From Porphyrobacter sp. IPPAS B-1204 (lineage in GTDB: Bacteria > Pseudomonadota > Alphaproteobacteria > Sphingomonadales > Sphingomonadaceae): a DNA stretch of 64,000 bases. Under the pieces are notes generated by a model that saw nothing but the letters and a program-made list of their open reading frames with translations, had not been told where the DNA came from and did no database searches. Location of the stretch: assembly GCA_003724185.1 (NCBI GenBank), contig RHGM01000001.1, forward strand, positions 62,001-126,000, written 5' to 3'. A program made the translations under genes and the position numbers. Shown in pieces: positions 1 to 12,285 of the stretch; within the stretch, counting starts at the first letter, position 1, and every line of letters starts with the position of its first letter.

Positions 1-156
1 ATCCCGGTTTTTCTTATGGGTATCTGCTAACCCGTGCGACCTCGGGATGACGGCAGATGCTGCCGGGGTATCGCGTTAATCCCTTATGCAAATCTACAGA
101 GGGAAAATACGTAGTCGGCGGCCAGCTCCGAAACGGGACAGCCGCCGGCCAAAGCC
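1..156. other. Intergenic stretch at left edge
   Basis: No convincing gene is visible between the window edge and the end of ribH. Candidate reading frames here are short and resemble no family I know. The only structure is a GC-rich inverted repeat at 116-147, listed separately. The left neighbour of ribH is outside the window. Confidence 0.5.
116..147 (-). terminator. Possible terminator of the ribBX-ribH operon
   Basis: CGGCGGC (116-122) pairs perfectly with GCCGCCG (141-147) around an 18-nt loop. Read leftward, the hairpin starts about 10 nt after the ribH stop and is followed by TACGTATTTT. The T-run is short and offset and the loop is long, so this is a weak call. Confidence 0.35.
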
Positions 157-576
157 TCAACCGAAACGGTCCTGAAGGGCCAGCAACGCGAGGGCCGCCT
201 TCGCCGCTTCGCCGCCCTTGTCCTTCTGCGCAGGATCGGCGCGAACCAGCGCCTGGGCCTCGTTCTCGACTGTCAGGATGCCGTTGCCGATGGCAATGCC
301 GTCCATCGTCAAAGCCATGATCGCACGCGCGCTTTCGCCTGCGACGATCTCGAAGTGATAGGTCTCGCCGCGGATCACCACGCCGATCGCCACGAAGGCA
401 TCGTAACGGTCAGCCTCGGCTGCCAGCGCAATGGCGCCCGGGATCTCCAGTGCGCCGGGGACCGTCAGAACTTCCACCTTGTGCCCTTCGGCCTCCAGCG
501 CGGCGCGTGCGCCGGCGATCAGCATGTCGTTGAGGTGGGCGTAAAAGCGCGCTTCGACGATGAGGATATCGGCCAT
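157..576 (-). CDS. ribH: 6,7-dimethyl-8-ribityllumazine synthase
   Basis: Penultimate enzyme of riboflavin synthesis: condenses 5-amino-6-ribitylaminouracil with 3,4-dihydroxy-2-butanone 4-phosphate. The 139-aa length is normal for the family, which forms pentamers or 60-mers in the cytoplasm. Visible family motifs are the N-terminal substrate loop [15 protein letters not shown], the segment [15 protein letters not shown], and [20 protein letters not shown], which carries the catalytic histidine. The C-terminus ([12 protein letters not shown]) also fits. It begins only 4 nt after the ribBX stop, so the two are surely co-transcribed and supply consecutive steps. I see no FMN riboswitch upstream of the pair. 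Confidence 0.96.
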   Translation of the reverse strand: MADILIVEARFYAHLNDMLIAGARAALEAEGHKVEVLTVPGALEIPGAIALAAEADRYDAFVAIGVVIRGETYHFEIVAGESARAIMALTMDGIAIGNGILTVENEAQALVRADPAQKDKGGEAAKAALALLALQDRFG

Positions 577-580
577 GGTG

Positions 581-1828
581 TTACTCCGGAATGGGATGGA
601 ATTCGGTGATGGTCAGGCCATAGCCTTCGAGTGCGACCAGATCGGGACGGCTGTTCGACAGCAGCACCATTTCCGACACGCCAAGATCGACGAGAATCTG
701 AGAACCGATGCCGATGCTGCGCTGCTCTTCGCTCGCCTGCCATTCGCCGGTGCCGACGCGGCCGGTGAGGATGACGATAACGCCCGATCCATGCGCGCCG
801 ATGGCCTGCATCGCGCGCTGGAGGGTGCGCTTGCGCGGCCCCGGTGCGCCAAGGACATCGTCAAACACCGAGATCGGGTGAACGCGGGCGAGGGTGGGCT
901 CGCCGGGGATGACGTGGCCTTTCTGGAGTACATAGGCTTCACTGCCCGCCACCCGGTCGCGGTAGGTGATCATGCGCCATTGCCCGCCGTAATCGGAGGT
1001 GAAGGCGCGTTCGGACAGACGCTCGACCAGATGATCATTGCGCATCCGGTAAGCGATAAGATCGCGGATCGTGCCGATCTTCAGATCATGCTTGCGGGCA
1101 AAGGCGATCAGATCGTCGAGCCGGGCCATCGTCCCGTCCTCGTTCATGATCTCGCAGATCACGCCCGAGGGGTTGAGCCCGGCGAGGCGCGAGATATCGA
1201 CCGCAGCCTCGGTGTGGCCCGCACGCACCAGCGTGCCCCCGTCACGCGCCATCAGCGGGAAGACGTGGCCGGGGGTGACCAGATCATCGGGGCCCTTGGC
1301 AGCGTCAATCGCGACCGAGATGGTCCGCGCACGGTCAGCAGCGGAAATGCCGGTGGTGACGCCTTCCTTCGCCTCGATCGAGATGGTGAAGGCGGTCTGC
1401 ATCGATTCCTTGTTGTTGCGGCTCATCGGCTGCAACCCGAGGTGGTCGACCCGGTCCTTGGTCAGCGCAAGACAGATGAGGCCGCGCCCGTACATCGCCA
1501 TGAAGTTGATCGCCTGCGGGGTCGCCATCTGCGCGGGGATGATCAGATCACCCTCGTTCTCGCGATCTTCGTCGTCGACCAGAATATACATGCGCCCGTT
1601 GCGCGCCTCGTCGATGATTTCCTCGATGGTGGCGAGCACCGGCTTGTCGGCATTCGCGTCAAGGAAGGCCTCCAGCTTGGCGAGGGTTTCGGCGGTCGGG
1701 TTCCAGCCAGCTTCGGTGCAATCGCGCAAGGTGTTGGCGTGCAGACCTGCGGCGCGGGCAAGGCCGGCCTTGGTCATGGTGCCTGATGTGACGGACTCGC
1801 GGATGCGTGTGATGAGCGATGTGTTCAT
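581..1828 (-). CDS. ribB: HTH-RibB-RibX fusion: 3,4-dihydroxy-2-butanone 4-phosphate synthase with degenerate GTP cyclohydrolase II domain
   Basis: Makes the four-carbon riboflavin precursor from ribulose 5-phosphate. Three parts are visible in the 415 residues. Residues about 15-58 form an XRE-like helix-turn-helix ([17 protein letters not shown], then [16 protein letters not shown]). Residues about 65-275 are a full RibB domain, with [12 protein letters not shown] for metal and substrate binding, the [12 protein letters not shown] loop and HTEAAVDI. Residues about 285-415 resemble GTP cyclohydrolase II but lack its zinc cysteines and the QEGRGIGL segment, so this part is probably inactive, as described for RibBX proteins. 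The ATG at 1828 is the only start that includes the HTH. Operator-like repeats overlap it. ribH follows after 4 nt. Confidence 0.93.
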   Translation of the reverse strand: MNTSLITRIRESVTSGTMTKAGLARAAGLHANTLRDCTEAGWNPTAETLAKLEAFLDANADKPVLATIEEIIDEARNGRMYILVDDEDRENEGDLIIPAQMATPQAINFMAMYGRGLICLALTKDRVDHLGLQPMSRNNKESMQTAFTISIEAKEGVTTGISAADRARTISVAIDAAKGPDDLVTPGHVFPLMARDGGTLVRAGHTEAAVDISRLAGLNPSGVICEIMNEDGTMARLDDLIAFARKHDLKIGTIRDLIAYRMRNDHLVERLSERAFTSDYGGQWRMITYRDRVAGSEAYVLQKGHVIPGEPTLARVHPISVFDDVLGAPGPRKRTLQRAMQAIGAHGSGVIVILTGRVGTGEWQASEEQRSIGIGSQILVDLGVSEMVLLSNSRPDLVALEGYGLTITEFHPIPE

Positions 1829-1844
1829 ATCACCGCGATATCAC
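1827..1844. promoter_or_regulatory. Operator-like repeat over the ribBX start codon
   Basis: On the plus strand ATATCAC occurs at 1827-1833 and 1838-1844, exactly 11 bp apart (one helical turn). The same stretch is an inverted repeat, ATATC-N5-GATAT (1827-1841). The first copy overlaps the ribBX ATG. Because the encoded protein carries an N-terminal HTH, autoregulation is an attractive inference. No binding evidence exists here. Confidence 0.35.
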
Positions 1845-1987
1845 ATCTGAGTGTGAGGGCAAGCCAAGTTGATGCGGTGGTGAACATCGTTGTGGATGGA
1901 CATCATCGGCAAGCGGTTAATCCACATAGCGCAGCCGTGCCTCGCCATGTGATGGCAAAGCGCCTTGAGAGCGGCTTTTCGGAGGAT

Positions 1988-2063
<76 letters not shown>

Positions 2064-2184
2064 ATTCCGATCAGGTCGGAAACGTGATCCGGGGGGGGGG
2101 CAGAAGCCGTGTCCCGATTCGCGAGAGGCGCTGCATTTAGCGCGTCAGGCCCTGAAGGCAAGGCCCTAATCGTGCGAAATCGTC

Positions 2185-3318
2185 CTAGATTGTCAGGCCC
2201 CGGCGCGGCGCTTCCCGGTTCCAGCGGTTGACCATCATCAGCAGGCCGATGCAGATCATGTTCGTCATCATCGACGATCCGCCATGGCTCATCCACGGCA
2301 GCGGGATGCCCTTGGCCGGCGCCATGCCCATCACCATCAGCAGGTTGATGGCGATGTAGAAGAAGATCGTCGCCGTGGCACCGGCGGCCAGGAGAGCGCA
2401 GAAGCGGTCCTGGCTCTCGCTCGCGACCTTCCAGCCCCAGCGCAGGATCAGAGTGTACATCAAAAGCACGAACAATCCGCCTGCCAGCCCCCATTCCTCG
2501 GCCATGGTCGCGAACACGAAATCGGTGTGCGGTTCAGGCAGGTAATTGAGGTGGCTCTGGGTGCCGTTGTTGAAACCCTTGCCGAACAATCCGCCCGATC
2601 CGATTGCGATCTTGGACTGGGCGATGTGATAGCCCGCGCCCAACGGATCGCTTTCCGGATCGAGGAAGGTCGTGACCCGCGCCTGTTGATAGGGACGCAG
2701 CGCGAAGAAGTAGATCAGCGGCATCGCGGCAATCCCGGCGCCGCCTGCCAGCAGGAACCACCACAGCGGCAGGCCTGCAAGGAACATCACCACCACGCCG
2801 CCAAAGGCAATCGCGACCGAGGTGCCCAGATCGGGCTGCAACAGCACCAGCGAAATCGGCAGCACGATCAGCATCCCCGATGGCACCACCGATCGCCATG
2901 ATCCGATCATGCCAGACGGCAGCGTTTCATAGAAGCGCGCCATAGCCAGCACCACGGCGGGCTTCATGATCTCGGAAGGCTGGATGCGGATTGGCCCGGC
3001 CTCCAGCCAGCGCTGGCTCCCGCCGCCGACCTGACCGACAATCTCCACCCCCAGCAACATCAGCAGGATGACGAGATAGGCCGGATAGGTCAGCACCCGC
3101 ACCGCCTCGCGGGGCATGGCAGCAATGATCGCGGTCATGATCGCGAACACGCCGAAGCGGATGAAGTGCGACAGGGCAAAGGGCTGCATCGCTCCGCCGC
3201 CCGCCGAATAGAGCACCATCCCGCCAAACGCGGTCAGCAGCACCAGCGGGATCAGCATTTCCCAGGGCTGACGGGCAATCGGCTCGGGCACGATTCCGCG
3301 GGCGGCGAGGGTGTTCAT
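2185..3318 (-). CDS. rodA: Rod-shape SEDS peptidoglycan glycosyltransferase RodA
   Basis: Inner-membrane glycosyltransferase that polymerises lipid II for lateral-wall synthesis with PBP2. The 377-aa protein is highly hydrophobic, with about ten membrane segments. SEDS hallmarks are visible: QPDLGTSVAI in the middle, NYLPEPHTDFVFATMAEEWG in the large periplasmic loop, and PWMSHGGSSM near the C-terminus. The start ATG overlaps the mrdA stop by 4 nt, indicating translational coupling. It is the last gene of mreB-mreC-mreD-mrdA-rodA. A 120-bp gap holding a G10 tract separates it from tRNA-Lys. Confidence 0.97.
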   Translation of the reverse strand: MNTLAARGIVPEPIARQPWEMLIPLVLLTAFGGMVLYSAGGGAMQPFALSHFIRFGVFAIMTAIIAAMPREAVRVLTYPAYLVILLMLLGVEIVGQVGGGSQRWLEAGPIRIQPSEIMKPAVVLAMARFYETLPSGMIGSWRSVVPSGMLIVLPISLVLLQPDLGTSVAIAFGGVVVMFLAGLPLWWFLLAGGAGIAAMPLIYFFALRPYQQARVTTFLDPESDPLGAGYHIAQSKIAIGSGGLFGKGFNNGTQSHLNYLPEPHTDFVFATMAEEWGLAGGLFVLLMYTLILRWGWKVASESQDRFCALLAAGATATIFFYIAINLLMVMGMAPAKGIPLPWMSHGGSSMMTNMICIGLLMMVNRWNREAPRRGLTI

Positions 3319-5465
3319 TCGCTGGCCTCCACAGGCGGGCTGGCCGGTGCGGCGTTGGCGGCAGGTGACGCCTCCGCAGGGGCCGCAGGTGGCGGTGCAG
3401 CGGCCCCCGGCGGCGTGCCTGATGGGTTGGCCTCAGGGCGAGGGGCGATGACATCGTCAGCGATGGCCTCGGTCCGGGCAGCGGCGACGCGTGCTTCGGC
3501 CTCGACCCTGTCGAAGATTTCCTCGTCGCGCTGCGGCGGGCGGCTGACGGTTGCCCCGCGTTCGGCGGCGTAGGCGGCATAGCGCCGTTCGAGCCGCTGC
3601 TGCGCGGTGCCGCCCCATCCGGCCTCAAGCGCGGTCAATGCCTCCATCCCCTTGGCCGGATCGAACATGAAGGTCATCACATCACGTGCGATCGGGTAGG
3701 CCGCGCCCGATCCGCCACCGTGCTCGATCACCACCGCCCCGGCATAGCGCGGGTTGTCATAGGGGGCGAAAAAGATGAACAACCCGTGGTCGCGATACTT
3801 CCACGGGCCGGACTTGCCGTTGGAGATCGACAGCGAGACCACCTGCGCGGTGCCGGTTTTGCCCGCCATCAGCGTGCCATCGACAGGCAGGCGCGCGCGG
3901 CCTGCGGTGCCCGGGCCGTTCACCACGTCGCTCATCGCCTGACGGACATATTCGACCTGATCAGACGGGAAATCGATTTTGTCGAAGCCCTCAGGTTTGG
4001 TGTCCAGCGTCAGGCGCGGCATCACGTGGCGCCCCGTGGCAAGGCGAGAGGCCATCACCGCAAGTTGCAGCGGGCTGGACAGCATGTAGCCCTGTCCGAT
4101 GGTGGCGTTGACGGTGTCGAAGGCCTGCCATTCGCGCCCCCATTTCTTCATCTTCCACGCAGCATCCGGCACCGTGCCGTAGAACTGGCTGGTGACGGGG
4201 AGGGGGAATTCCTGACCCATCCCGCAGCGCCGCGCCATGGCCGCGATCGGGTCCATGCCGACACGCTGGGCCATCGCGTAGAAATAGACGTCGCAGCTTT
4301 GGTAGATGCCCTTGGCCATGTCGACCGAGCCATGACCGCGCCGGTTCCAGCAGCCGAACACGCGGTTGCCCACGCGCAGACCCCCGCCACAAAACACGGT
4401 CTCTGCCGGGTCGACACCCGCCTGCATCAGCGCCATCGACACCATCGGCTTGACCGTGGAGCCGGGCGGATAAAGCCCCTGCAGCACCTTGTTGCGCAGC
4501 GGCACGCGCTCATCTTCGCGCAGCATCGCATATTCGACCCCGCCGATCCCGTCAGAGAAGGAATTGGGATCGAAACTGGGCATTGATGCCATGCAGAGCA
4601 GATCGCCGCTGCGGCAGTCCATCACCACCACAGAACCGCTTTCCAGCCCGATGCGGCGGGCGGCGTAATCCTGCAGAGGGCCATCAATGGTCAGGCGAAC
4701 GGGGGCGCCCTGCACGTCCTCACGCGTTTCCAGATCGCGCACGATCCGGCCGCCGGCCGTCACCTCCACCCGCCGCGCACCGGGCACGCCGCGCAGGTCT
4801 TTTTCGAACTGCTTTTCCAGCCCGTCCTTGCCGATCTTGTAACCCGGCGTGATCAGGATGGGGTTGGGGTCTTTCTCGTATTCCTCGGCCGAGGCCGGGC
4901 CGACATAGCCGATGAGGTGGCCGACGCTGGAGGCGGTCGGGTAAAAGCGCGAAAAACCGCGCTGCGGGACGACACCGGGCAGATCGGGCAGACGCACGCT
5001 GAGCGCGGCGAATTGTTCGTAACGTAGACCGCTCGCCACTTCGACCGGCTGAAACCCGCGTGCGGTTTCGACCTTGGCTTTAATGTCGGCGATCCGCGCC
5101 GGTTCAAGCGCGAGCAGCGCGCCGAGCTGGTCGATGGTCGCCTCGGCATTCACGAGCCGTTCGGGGATGAGATCGACCCGGAAATCGGCCCGGTTCGATG
5201 CCAGCGGCGCGCCGTTGCGATCAAGAATCCATCCCCGGCGCGGCGGAATCAGGGTGAGGTTGACCCGGTTGCTTTCAGACTCGAGCCGGTATTTCTCGTT
5301 CTCGGCAATCGCCAGATAGCCAAGGCGCAGCGCCAGCAGCACACCAATGCCGCCCTGCACCGCACCGATGACGACAGACCGCCGCTCGAACGTGCTGCGC
5401 AGGATCGAGGCGTTGATCATCCGGGCGGGGCGCTCGGGACCGTCACGCAGGAACGGGATCTTCAT
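3315..5465 (-). CDS. mrdA: Penicillin-binding protein 2 (elongasome transpeptidase)
   Basis: Class B PBP that cross-links peptidoglycan in the elongasome together with RodA. The 716-aa protein has one membrane anchor at about residues 30-55, a PBP dimerisation domain (about 70-240) and a transpeptidase domain. The active-site motifs are YPPGSTVKPM (SxxK), QSCDVYFYAM (SxD in the place of SxN) and MAGKTGTAQ. After about residue 600 a charged stretch leads into an Ala/Pro-rich, low-complexity tail that ends at 716. It is longer than E. coli PBP2 because of this tail. It overlaps mreD by 1 nt and rodA by 4 nt. Confidence 0.96.
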   Translation of the reverse strand: MKIPFLRDGPERPARMINASILRSTFERRSVVIGAVQGGIGVLLALRLGYLAIAENEKYRLESESNRVNLTLIPPRRGWILDRNGAPLASNRADFRVDLIPERLVNAEATIDQLGALLALEPARIADIKAKVETARGFQPVEVASGLRYEQFAALSVRLPDLPGVVPQRGFSRFYPTASSVGHLIGYVGPASAEEYEKDPNPILITPGYKIGKDGLEKQFEKDLRGVPGARRVEVTAGGRIVRDLETREDVQGAPVRLTIDGPLQDYAARRIGLESGSVVVMDCRSGDLLCMASMPSFDPNSFSDGIGGVEYAMLREDERVPLRNKVLQGLYPPGSTVKPMVSMALMQAGVDPAETVFCGGGLRVGNRVFGCWNRRGHGSVDMAKGIYQSCDVYFYAMAQRVGMDPIAAMARRCGMGQEFPLPVTSQFYGTVPDAAWKMKKWGREWQAFDTVNATIGQGYMLSSPLQLAVMASRLATGRHVMPRLTLDTKPEGFDKIDFPSDQVEYVRQAMSDVVNGPGTAGRARLPVDGTLMAGKTGTAQVVSLSISNGKSGPWKYRDHGLFIFFAPYDNPRYAGAVVIEHGGGSGAAYPIARDVMTFMFDPAKGMEALTALEAGWGGTAQQRLERRYAAYAAERGATVSRPPQRDEEIFDRVEAEARVAAARTEAIADDVIAPRPEANPSGTPPGAAAPPPAAPAEASPAANAAPASPPVEASE

Positions 5466-6022
5466 CAGTCGATCGTCCGTGCCCGCTTGAGCCGGAACCG
5501 GTCAAGACTGGCGACCATGCGCGCCAGTATCGGGTAAAGCAGCACCGAGAACAAGGCCTGCGGAAGCGCGACCGCCACCATCTCCGGCGTCAGGCTGGCA
5601 CCTGACAGCATCAAGGCCGCGAGCCAGTAGGCAACGGCCATCGTCCCGGCGGTGAACCAGTCCTGCCAGAAGCCGCGCCAGGGAAAGCGCGTCTCGATAA
5701 GTTCAATGGCGATCATGGCGAGTGACCAGAGCAGAATCGCGCTGCCAAATGGCTGTCCGCTGACCAGATCATCGAACGCGCCAAGCGGTGCGCCGGCCCA
5801 CTGCGGCAGAAGCCCGGGGCGGACCATGCGCCAGCCCAGCAGCAGCAGGAACCCGAAGGACGGGGTCAGCGGCATCAGATCGGCCATCAGCAGCACCGGC
5901 ACCAGCGAGCCCGCCATGATCGACAGATAGGGTACGCTGCGGGCCCGCCAGGGCGAGGGCGCGCGGTTGATCCGGCGCCCGTAAATGTCAGAGCGGGCGC
6001 GGGGGTCGAGCCGCTCCATCAC
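5465..6022 (-). CDS. mreD: Rod shape-determining protein MreD
   Basis: Small inner-membrane component of the rod complex, linking MreC to the PBP2/RodA synthase. The 185 residues carry about five hydrophobic segments and no catalytic motif, as usual for MreD, whose sequence is poorly conserved. The assignment rests on size, topology and its place between mreC and mrdA. The N-terminal 30 residues are basic and cytoplasmic. Start and stop overlap the neighbours (4 nt with mreC, 1 nt with mrdA), so the operon is translationally coupled. Confidence 0.9.
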   Translation of the reverse strand: MMERLDPRARSDIYGRRINRAPSPWRARSVPYLSIMAGSLVPVLLMADLMPLTPSFGFLLLLGWRMVRPGLLPQWAGAPLGAFDDLVSGQPFGSAILLWSLAMIAIELIETRFPWRGFWQDWFTAGTMAVAYWLAALMLSGASLTPEMVAVALPQALFSVLLYPILARMVASLDRFRLKRARTID

Positions 6023-6954
6023 TCTTCCGCCGTGGGAGCAGAGGCGGCTGCGGCGGGTGAGGGCGCAGCTTCGGCGCCGGGTGCATCGGGTTCGGCCAGT
6101 TCGGCAACAGCGGCAGGTTGGGCAACTGGCTCGACCGCGACAAAGCTGGTCGCTGCGGGCTCCGCCACGAGACGCGCGATACCGCCATCGGGGGTGATCT
6201 TGGCAATCACGGCCACCGCCACGCCGGGGCGATAATATCCGCCTGCGCCGCTGGTCACCATCATGTCCCCCACCTTCAGCGGATTGACGCCGAGGTTGAC
6301 GAGGCGGATGCGCAGCAGCCCGTCACCGCGCCCTTCGGCAAAGGCGATGATATTGTCCTTGGCTCGGCGCACGGGCAGCACGCTTTCGCTATCGGTCAGC
6401 AGCAGCACACGCGCCGAATGCCGCCCTGTTTCAAGCACCCGGCCGATCACACCGCGCTCGGATATGACAGGCATCCCCGGCAGCACCCCTTGGCTCGCCC
6501 CGGCGCTGAGATAGGCGAGGCGCCGCCCGCTGGTGGCGGTCGAGCCGACAAGGCGGGCCATCGTCACCGGCTTGGTCTCGGTCTCCCGCAAGGCGAGCAG
6601 CCCCTTGAGGCGCTGGTTTTCAGCCTTGATGGCATCGGCCTCGGCCAGACGGATGCGGGCAAGCTCCATCTCGCGGCGAAGGTCTGCGTTCTGCTGTCCG
6701 GCGTTGAAATACCCCGTGATGCTTTCAAAAAAGCCCTGCGATCCGCTGCGCGCCACCGCGCTGCCGGTGGCGACCGGGGTGACCGCGTCGCTCGCCACGC
6801 CGCGCAGAGGCGCAAACGCCGCCGGCTGCCACAGCGACAGCGCCAGCAGCGCCAGGCCCAGCAACGCACCCGCGCCCGCCAGCAAATAGCCGGTGAACAG
6901 CGAGTATTGCGCCTTCTTCGAAAAGCCCGAGCGGCGCGAAGAGGGGGGCGCCAT
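6019..6954 (-). CDS. mreC: Rod shape-determining protein MreC
   Basis: Periplasmic scaffold that activates PBP2. The 311-aa protein has a basic N-terminus, one membrane segment at about residues 18-45, a coiled-coil region (about 85-115, rich in LRREMELARIRLAEADAIK-type heptads) and a beta-barrel MreC domain with the family segments GMPVISERGVIGRV and VNPLKVGDMMVTSG. The last about 40 residues are Ala/Pro/Glu-rich low complexity, like the tail of the neighbouring PBP2. It follows mreB after 35 nt and overlaps mreD by 4 nt. Confidence 0.96.
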   Translation of the reverse strand: MAPPSSRRSGFSKKAQYSLFTGYLLAGAGALLGLALLALSLWQPAAFAPLRGVASDAVTPVATGSAVARSGSQGFFESITGYFNAGQQNADLRREMELARIRLAEADAIKAENQRLKGLLALRETETKPVTMARLVGSTATSGRRLAYLSAGASQGVLPGMPVISERGVIGRVLETGRHSARVLLLTDSESVLPVRRAKDNIIAFAEGRGDGLLRIRLVNLGVNPLKVGDMMVTSGAGGYYRPGVAVAVIAKITPDGGIARLVAEPAATSFVAVEPVAQPAAVAELAEPDAPGAEAAPSPAAAASAPTAEE

Positions 6955-6989
6955 GGCTTAGAGTCCCTTCTGGATGACGTGCAGAGGCG

Positions 6990-10086
<3,097 letters not shown>

Positions 10087-10099
10087 GCGTTGGCGCCGA

Positions 10100-10903
10100 T
10101 CAAGTTGTCCGAAACTTCTGAGTACCGGAGTCTGTGTCCAGATCGGGAATGATCCGATATCGGGCAAGCACAAGGCTGAACAGGCCGAACAGCAGCAGCC
10201 CGATAGCGATCACGGTAAACACCCACCCCATGCCTGCCAGTGATGCGACAGCCTCGCCAAGCGTCTTCACATTGGCAGCACCCTGCGAAAGAAAGCCTGT
10301 CTCAATCAGCGACCACCCGATCACCCCGAACACCACCGCGCGCGTTGCATAGCCGGCGCGGCCCATCAATCTTGTCTGGTCAGGCGCCTCGGGCGAGATG
10401 CGCTTCATGAAGCTGGCGGTGATTGCTTTTTCCGCCTGAGCCAGCGCGGCAAGACCGAACCCGATCCCGAGGATGCCGATTGCCACGCCGCCCAGCTCGA
10501 CCGAAAGGACCCCGGCGGCGGCATCGGAGGCGTTGCTTCCTCCGACCGATGGAGATCCGCTCGCAAATTTATATGCCGTCCATGCCAAGGCCAGATGGCC
10601 GATACCGCTGCCCGCATGGCCGATCCTTTTGCCCCAGCCCTTGATGTCTGTGCCACTGTTCTCGATGTCGAACAGCGGTGATGCGAACCGGAACAGGGCG
10701 TAGCTCGTCAGTCCGACGACGAGGATCCACAGCAGCACGGTGCCACCGGGGATTTGCTCAACGGTCTCGAATATCCCCTTGGTACCCGCGCTGATCTGGC
10801 CGATGGCGCCAAAAGCGATCAGGCCTAGCATGATGTACAGCACCGCCCGGCTGAAATAGCCGATGCGAACCAAAGCCTCGAATTTGCTGCTGCTCTCAGG
10901 CAT
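10100..10903 (-). CDS. DUF1206 membrane protein
   Basis: Function unknown. The 267-aa protein contains three repeats of about 75-80 residues, each with two hydrophobic helices and a conserved start (ALVRIGYFSRAVLYIMLG; GIGHLALAWTAYKFA; MGRAGYATRAVVFGVIG). That triple-repeat pattern defines DUF1206. The ATG at 10903 is preferred over the upstream one because GGAGG lies 6 nt before it. It converges with mutL after 13 nt and stands alone as a transcription unit. Confidence 0.85.
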   Translation of the reverse strand: MPESSSKFEALVRIGYFSRAVLYIMLGLIAFGAIGQISAGTKGIFETVEQIPGGTVLLWILVVGLTSYALFRFASPLFDIENSGTDIKGWGKRIGHAGSGIGHLALAWTAYKFASGSPSVGGSNASDAAAGVLSVELGGVAIGILGIGFGLAALAQAEKAITASFMKRISPEAPDQTRLMGRAGYATRAVVFGVIGWSLIETGFLSQGAANVKTLGEAVASLAGMGWVFTVIAIGLLLFGLFSLVLARYRIIPDLDTDSGTQKFRTT

Positions 10904-11032
10904 CCCGATCCTCCACAAAACATTGGCACAGCCAACTTGTTCGCAGAGCAGGATGTTCCGCCGGTTGCGGCGTTTACGGCAGGGCGAGGGGTACGGGCGT
11001 TGAAGCTTGACGGCAGAGGGGGCTGCGACGCG

Positions 11033-12238
11033 CTAACGCCGCAGCGCCGCCCTTACATCCGCCAGCTTGCCGTCCGCCTCGGCATCCTCGGGCAGACCCA
11101 GCACTGTACGTAGCAGGGCGGCGACCGCGACATTGTCGAACACCGCCATCTGCTGGCCTTGCGCAAAGGCCGGGCCGCTGGCGATGAACAGCGCGAGCAT
11201 TTCCGGATCGGCATTGTCATAGCCATGCGCCCCGCCGCTGACGGGGTAGTTCGGCGTTCCCGAAAGGATCGTCCAACCGTTCTCGGCAATGCAGATGATC
11301 GCCGCCACGCGCGGGTTGGTGCCGTATCTGAGGCGCGCCGGCACGTCTGCCTTGCGCGTGCAGGTCATGTGTTCATGCGGCACCAGCAGCGCGGCGGCCA
11401 CGCGGTCATCGGTGCCGGTCACAGGCTCGATTGCCGCATAGGGGCCGGCTTCCACCGCGATATAGCTCGCCCGGTCGATCAGGCTGTCGAGCTGGATCAC
11501 GCGGGTGGCATCCACCTGCCGCATACCGTGGTCGGCCACGATCACCCAGTTGACCGGCACCCCCAGCATTGCTGCTGCATCGACCAGATCGCCGATCCGG
11601 GCGTCCACTTCGGCGATGGCGGCGTTCACTTCGGCGCTGTCTGGGCCGAAGCGGTGGCCTTGGGTGTCGACTGTGTCGAAATATATCGTGGCAAAGGCGG
11701 GGCGGATGGCCGCAGGGCGGCGCAGCCAATCGACCAGCGTGTTCACGCGCTGCACGTTGCTGACGTTCTGATCGAAGCGCAGCCAGTCGCTCGGGCGCAG
11801 TCCGCCGATGGCGACTTCGCTGCCCGGCCAGAACATCGTCGCGGTGCGTATCCCGGCGCGTTCGGCGGTGATCCAGACCGGTTCGGCCTCGGACCACCAG
11901 AAGGGATCGAGCGCCTGACGCGCATTGCCCATGCTGAACATTTCACCCGGGCGGCGCGGGTCGATCATCGAATTGCCGACGATGCCGTTGTGATCAGGCA
12001 CCTTGCCGGTGACGATGGCATAGTGGTTCGGGAAGGTCTTGGTCGGGAAGCTGGGCCGCATCGGCCCGCTTGCGCCCGACTGCGCCAAAGCCGACAGGCG
12101 CGGGGTGATGCCGCGCTCCAGATAATCGGGACGGAACCCGTCAATCCCGACAAGGATCGTGACAGGGCGGGCCGTTTCCTGCGCGGCAAGACCGGCAGGC
12201 ATGACAATCAGGGCGATGAAAAGCAGAATGGTGCGCAT
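11033..12238 (-). CDS. Secreted type I phosphodiesterase / nucleotide pyrophosphatase
   Basis: Alkaline-phosphatase-superfamily hydrolase of the NPP group, which cleaves nucleotide or other phosphodiesters; the substrate is not predictable. A signal peptide (MRTILLFIALIVMPAGLAAQ) implies periplasmic location. Active-site features are VGIDGFRPDYL (metal Asp), SFPTKTFPNHYAIVTG (nucleophile Thr), FDTVDTQGHRFGP and VIVADHGMRQ (metal ligands). GGAHGYDN near the C-terminus gives the last metal His. I chose 12238; an in-frame ATG at 12256 adds six residues before the same signal peptide. About 400 residues is typical. It lies downstream of ychF on the same strand. Confidence 0.9.
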   Translation of the reverse strand: MRTILLFIALIVMPAGLAAQETARPVTILVGIDGFRPDYLERGITPRLSALAQSGASGPMRPSFPTKTFPNHYAIVTGKVPDHNGIVGNSMIDPRRPGEMFSMGNARQALDPFWWSEAEPVWITAERAGIRTATMFWPGSEVAIGGLRPSDWLRFDQNVSNVQRVNTLVDWLRRPAAIRPAFATIYFDTVDTQGHRFGPDSAEVNAAIAEVDARIGDLVDAAAMLGVPVNWVIVADHGMRQVDATRVIQLDSLIDRASYIAVEAGPYAAIEPVTGTDDRVAAALLVPHEHMTCTRKADVPARLRYGTNPRVAAIICIAENGWTILSGTPNYPVSGGAHGYDNADPEMLALFIASGPAFAQGQQMAVFDNVAVAALLRTVLGLPEDAEADGKLADVRAALRR

Positions 12239-12285
12239 AGGGCGAAGCTTAGCCATGCCGCGCGACACTTGCGAGACGGCCGCCA

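Noticed and set aside
560..1786. Long rightward open frame opposite ribBX
   Set aside because: It shadows a confidently identified gene in GC-rich DNA, has no family motif and no ribosome site. The same holds for the long opposite-strand frames at 8200-9927 (mutL), 25420-27195 (ppdK) and 30929-32548 (acyl-CoA dehydrogenase).
1829..1987. FMN riboswitch before ribBX
   Set aside because: None of the conserved RFN-element blocks (AGGGCGGGGTGAAAT-type) is present.
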